Shown in pieces: positions 4,850 through 5,504 of a stretch of 5,504 nt of DNA. Location: the NCBI GenBank assembly GCA_020052975.1, contig JAGVOC010000225.1, forward strand, positions 1-5,504, written 5' to 3'. Within the stretch, counting starts at the first letter, position 1; every line of letters starts with the position of its first letter. A program made the position numbers and the translations under genes. A model generated the notes under the pieces. The model searched no databases, was not told the DNA's origin, and saw only the letters and a list, made by a program, of their open reading frames with translations. Source of the stretch: Desulfobacterales bacterium (GTDB lineage Bacteria > Desulfobacterota > Desulfobacteria > Desulfobacterales > RPRI01).

Positions 4850-5005
4850 GGTGTGAAATTGATGAAGTAATTAACGAATTCTCAGCATACCTAAAAACGC
4901 CGATGTGTGTGACATGCGCACTTATCACTGTGCACTTTTTGATAAAGCAGTTACCGCAGTATCATCCATTGTCTGATACAGTGCATCGTGCCAGGAAAAA
5001 ATCGG

Positions 5006-5504
5006 TTACACTTCCGGCAGGTTCAGTTTGATGGAGAGTTCCCGCAGCTGTTTCTGTTCAACCGGCGTCGGGCTGCCGCTCATAAGGCAATAAGCCTTTT
5101 GGGTTTTCGGGAACGCGATCACCTCTCTGATGGAGGAAGCGCCGACCATAATCATTACCAGCCTGTCAAGCCCGAGCGCGATGCCGCCGTGGGGAGGTGC
5201 GCCGTATTCGAGCGCATCAAGAAGGAACCCGAATTTCGTTTGTGCCTCTTCCTCTGATATCCGGAGGATTTCGAACATCTTCCTCTGGACGTCACGCTGG
5301 TGGATACGGATGCTCCCGCCTCCGATCTCGTAGCCGTTCAGCACGATATCATATGCTTTCGCTTTGATACGAGAAAGTGCGGAGTCCGGCGTCTGGAGTT
5401 CGGAAATATTCAATGAGGACAGCTTTGCGATATCTTCATCGGCAGGCGAGGTGAACGGGTGATGCATTGCCTCAAACCGGCCTTCTTCAGCATTCCACTC
5501 CAGA
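5006..5504 (-). CDS. aspS: Aspartyl-tRNA synthetase, C-terminal part (5' end outside window)
   Basis: The frame is open from the window edge to TAA at 5006-5008 and encodes the last 165 residues of a class II aspartyl-tRNA synthetase, which in bacteria is usually near 590 residues. The enzyme charges tRNA-Asp with aspartate in the cytoplasm. The visible part starts with [15 protein letters not shown], continues through [14 protein letters not shown] and [20 protein letters not shown], and includes class II motif 3, [15 protein letters not shown] (the Asp-Arg pair at 5162-5167), whose Arg contacts ATP. It ends LNLPEV, close to the normal family end, so the 3' end is intact. The internal Met at 5465-5467 is not the start because conserved sequence continues upstream of it. 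It converges on the + strand genes, and sample lines run at 50-62% GC against 27-52% for the block to its left. Confidence 0.97.
   Translation of the reverse strand, partial: LEWNAEEGRFEAMHHPFTSPADEDIAKLSSLNISELQTPDSALSRIKAKAYDIVLNGYEIGGGSIRIHQRDVQRKMFEILRISEEEAQTKFGFLLDALEYGAPPHGGIALGLDRLVMIMVGASSIREVIAFPKTQKAYCLMSGSPTPVEQKQLRELSIKLNLPEV

Noticed and set aside
4915..4940. TGCGCA/TGTGCA hairpin followed by CTTTTT
   Set aside because: A 6-bp stem with a wobble, oriented for + transcription with no gene ending nearby; the strong terminator at 4722-4759 already lies upstream.
4840..5032. + strand open frame running into the aspS 3' end
   Set aside because: The only ATG (4903) leaves 42 codons, partly antisense to aspS; no recognised motif or good ribosome binding site.
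4988..5333. + strand open frames opposite aspS
   Set aside because: They are shadows of the strongly supported aspS coding strand.

Overview
The window reads as Gram-negative bacterial chromosome. It encodes two outer-membrane-type lipoproteins, one of them a Pal/OmpA-domain protein, and an inner-membrane sensor kinase with a periplasmic loop. The Pal-like C-terminus (Cys-containing EGHC motif, paired Cys before KNRR) and the dispersed palindromes of the GTCATTC...GGAATCCAG type resemble what is common in Nitrospirota and Desulfobacterota-like lineages. That placement is an impression and cannot be settled from this window.

Layout. (1) 2-97 is the 3' end of a thioredoxin/DsbA-fold gene. (2) 98-574 has no gene but carries hairpins, a 68-bp inverted repeat and the first copy of a 55-bp direct repeat. 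(3) 575-1852 holds three small envelope genes on the + strand: an alanine-rich coiled-coil lipoprotein ending in Lys-Lys, an exported DUF5666-type protein, and a Pal-like lipoprotein. (4) 2087-4158 is an OmpR-family response regulator and a HAMP/HisKA sensor kinase overlapping by 4 bp. (5) 4159-5005 has no convincing gene. It holds the second copy of the 55-bp repeat, a 156-bp palindromic MITE-like element and a strong rho-independent terminator. (6) 5006-5504 is the 3' end of aspS (aspartyl-tRNA synthetase) on the - strand.

How the parts may work together (inference). The two lipoproteins could tether outer membrane to peptidoglycan, and the adjacent two-component system could monitor the envelope. 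The 55-bp repeats lie on either side of this gene block. Each contains TTTAAT-N5-TTTAAT, the geometry of a direct-repeat site for a PmrA/OmpR-type regulator, so they are candidate operators for the encoded regulator. The downstream copy may drive a short non-coding transcript ending at the terminator at 4722-4759.

Two active-site oddities stand out. The kinase has Lys instead of the usual acidic residue right after the phospho-accepting His. The Pal-like protein has Cys in place of the Asp that normally binds diaminopimelate. Hand counts of single 60-base lines give about 50-62% GC in the flanking genes and about 27-52% across the block, which hints at a different history for the middle.
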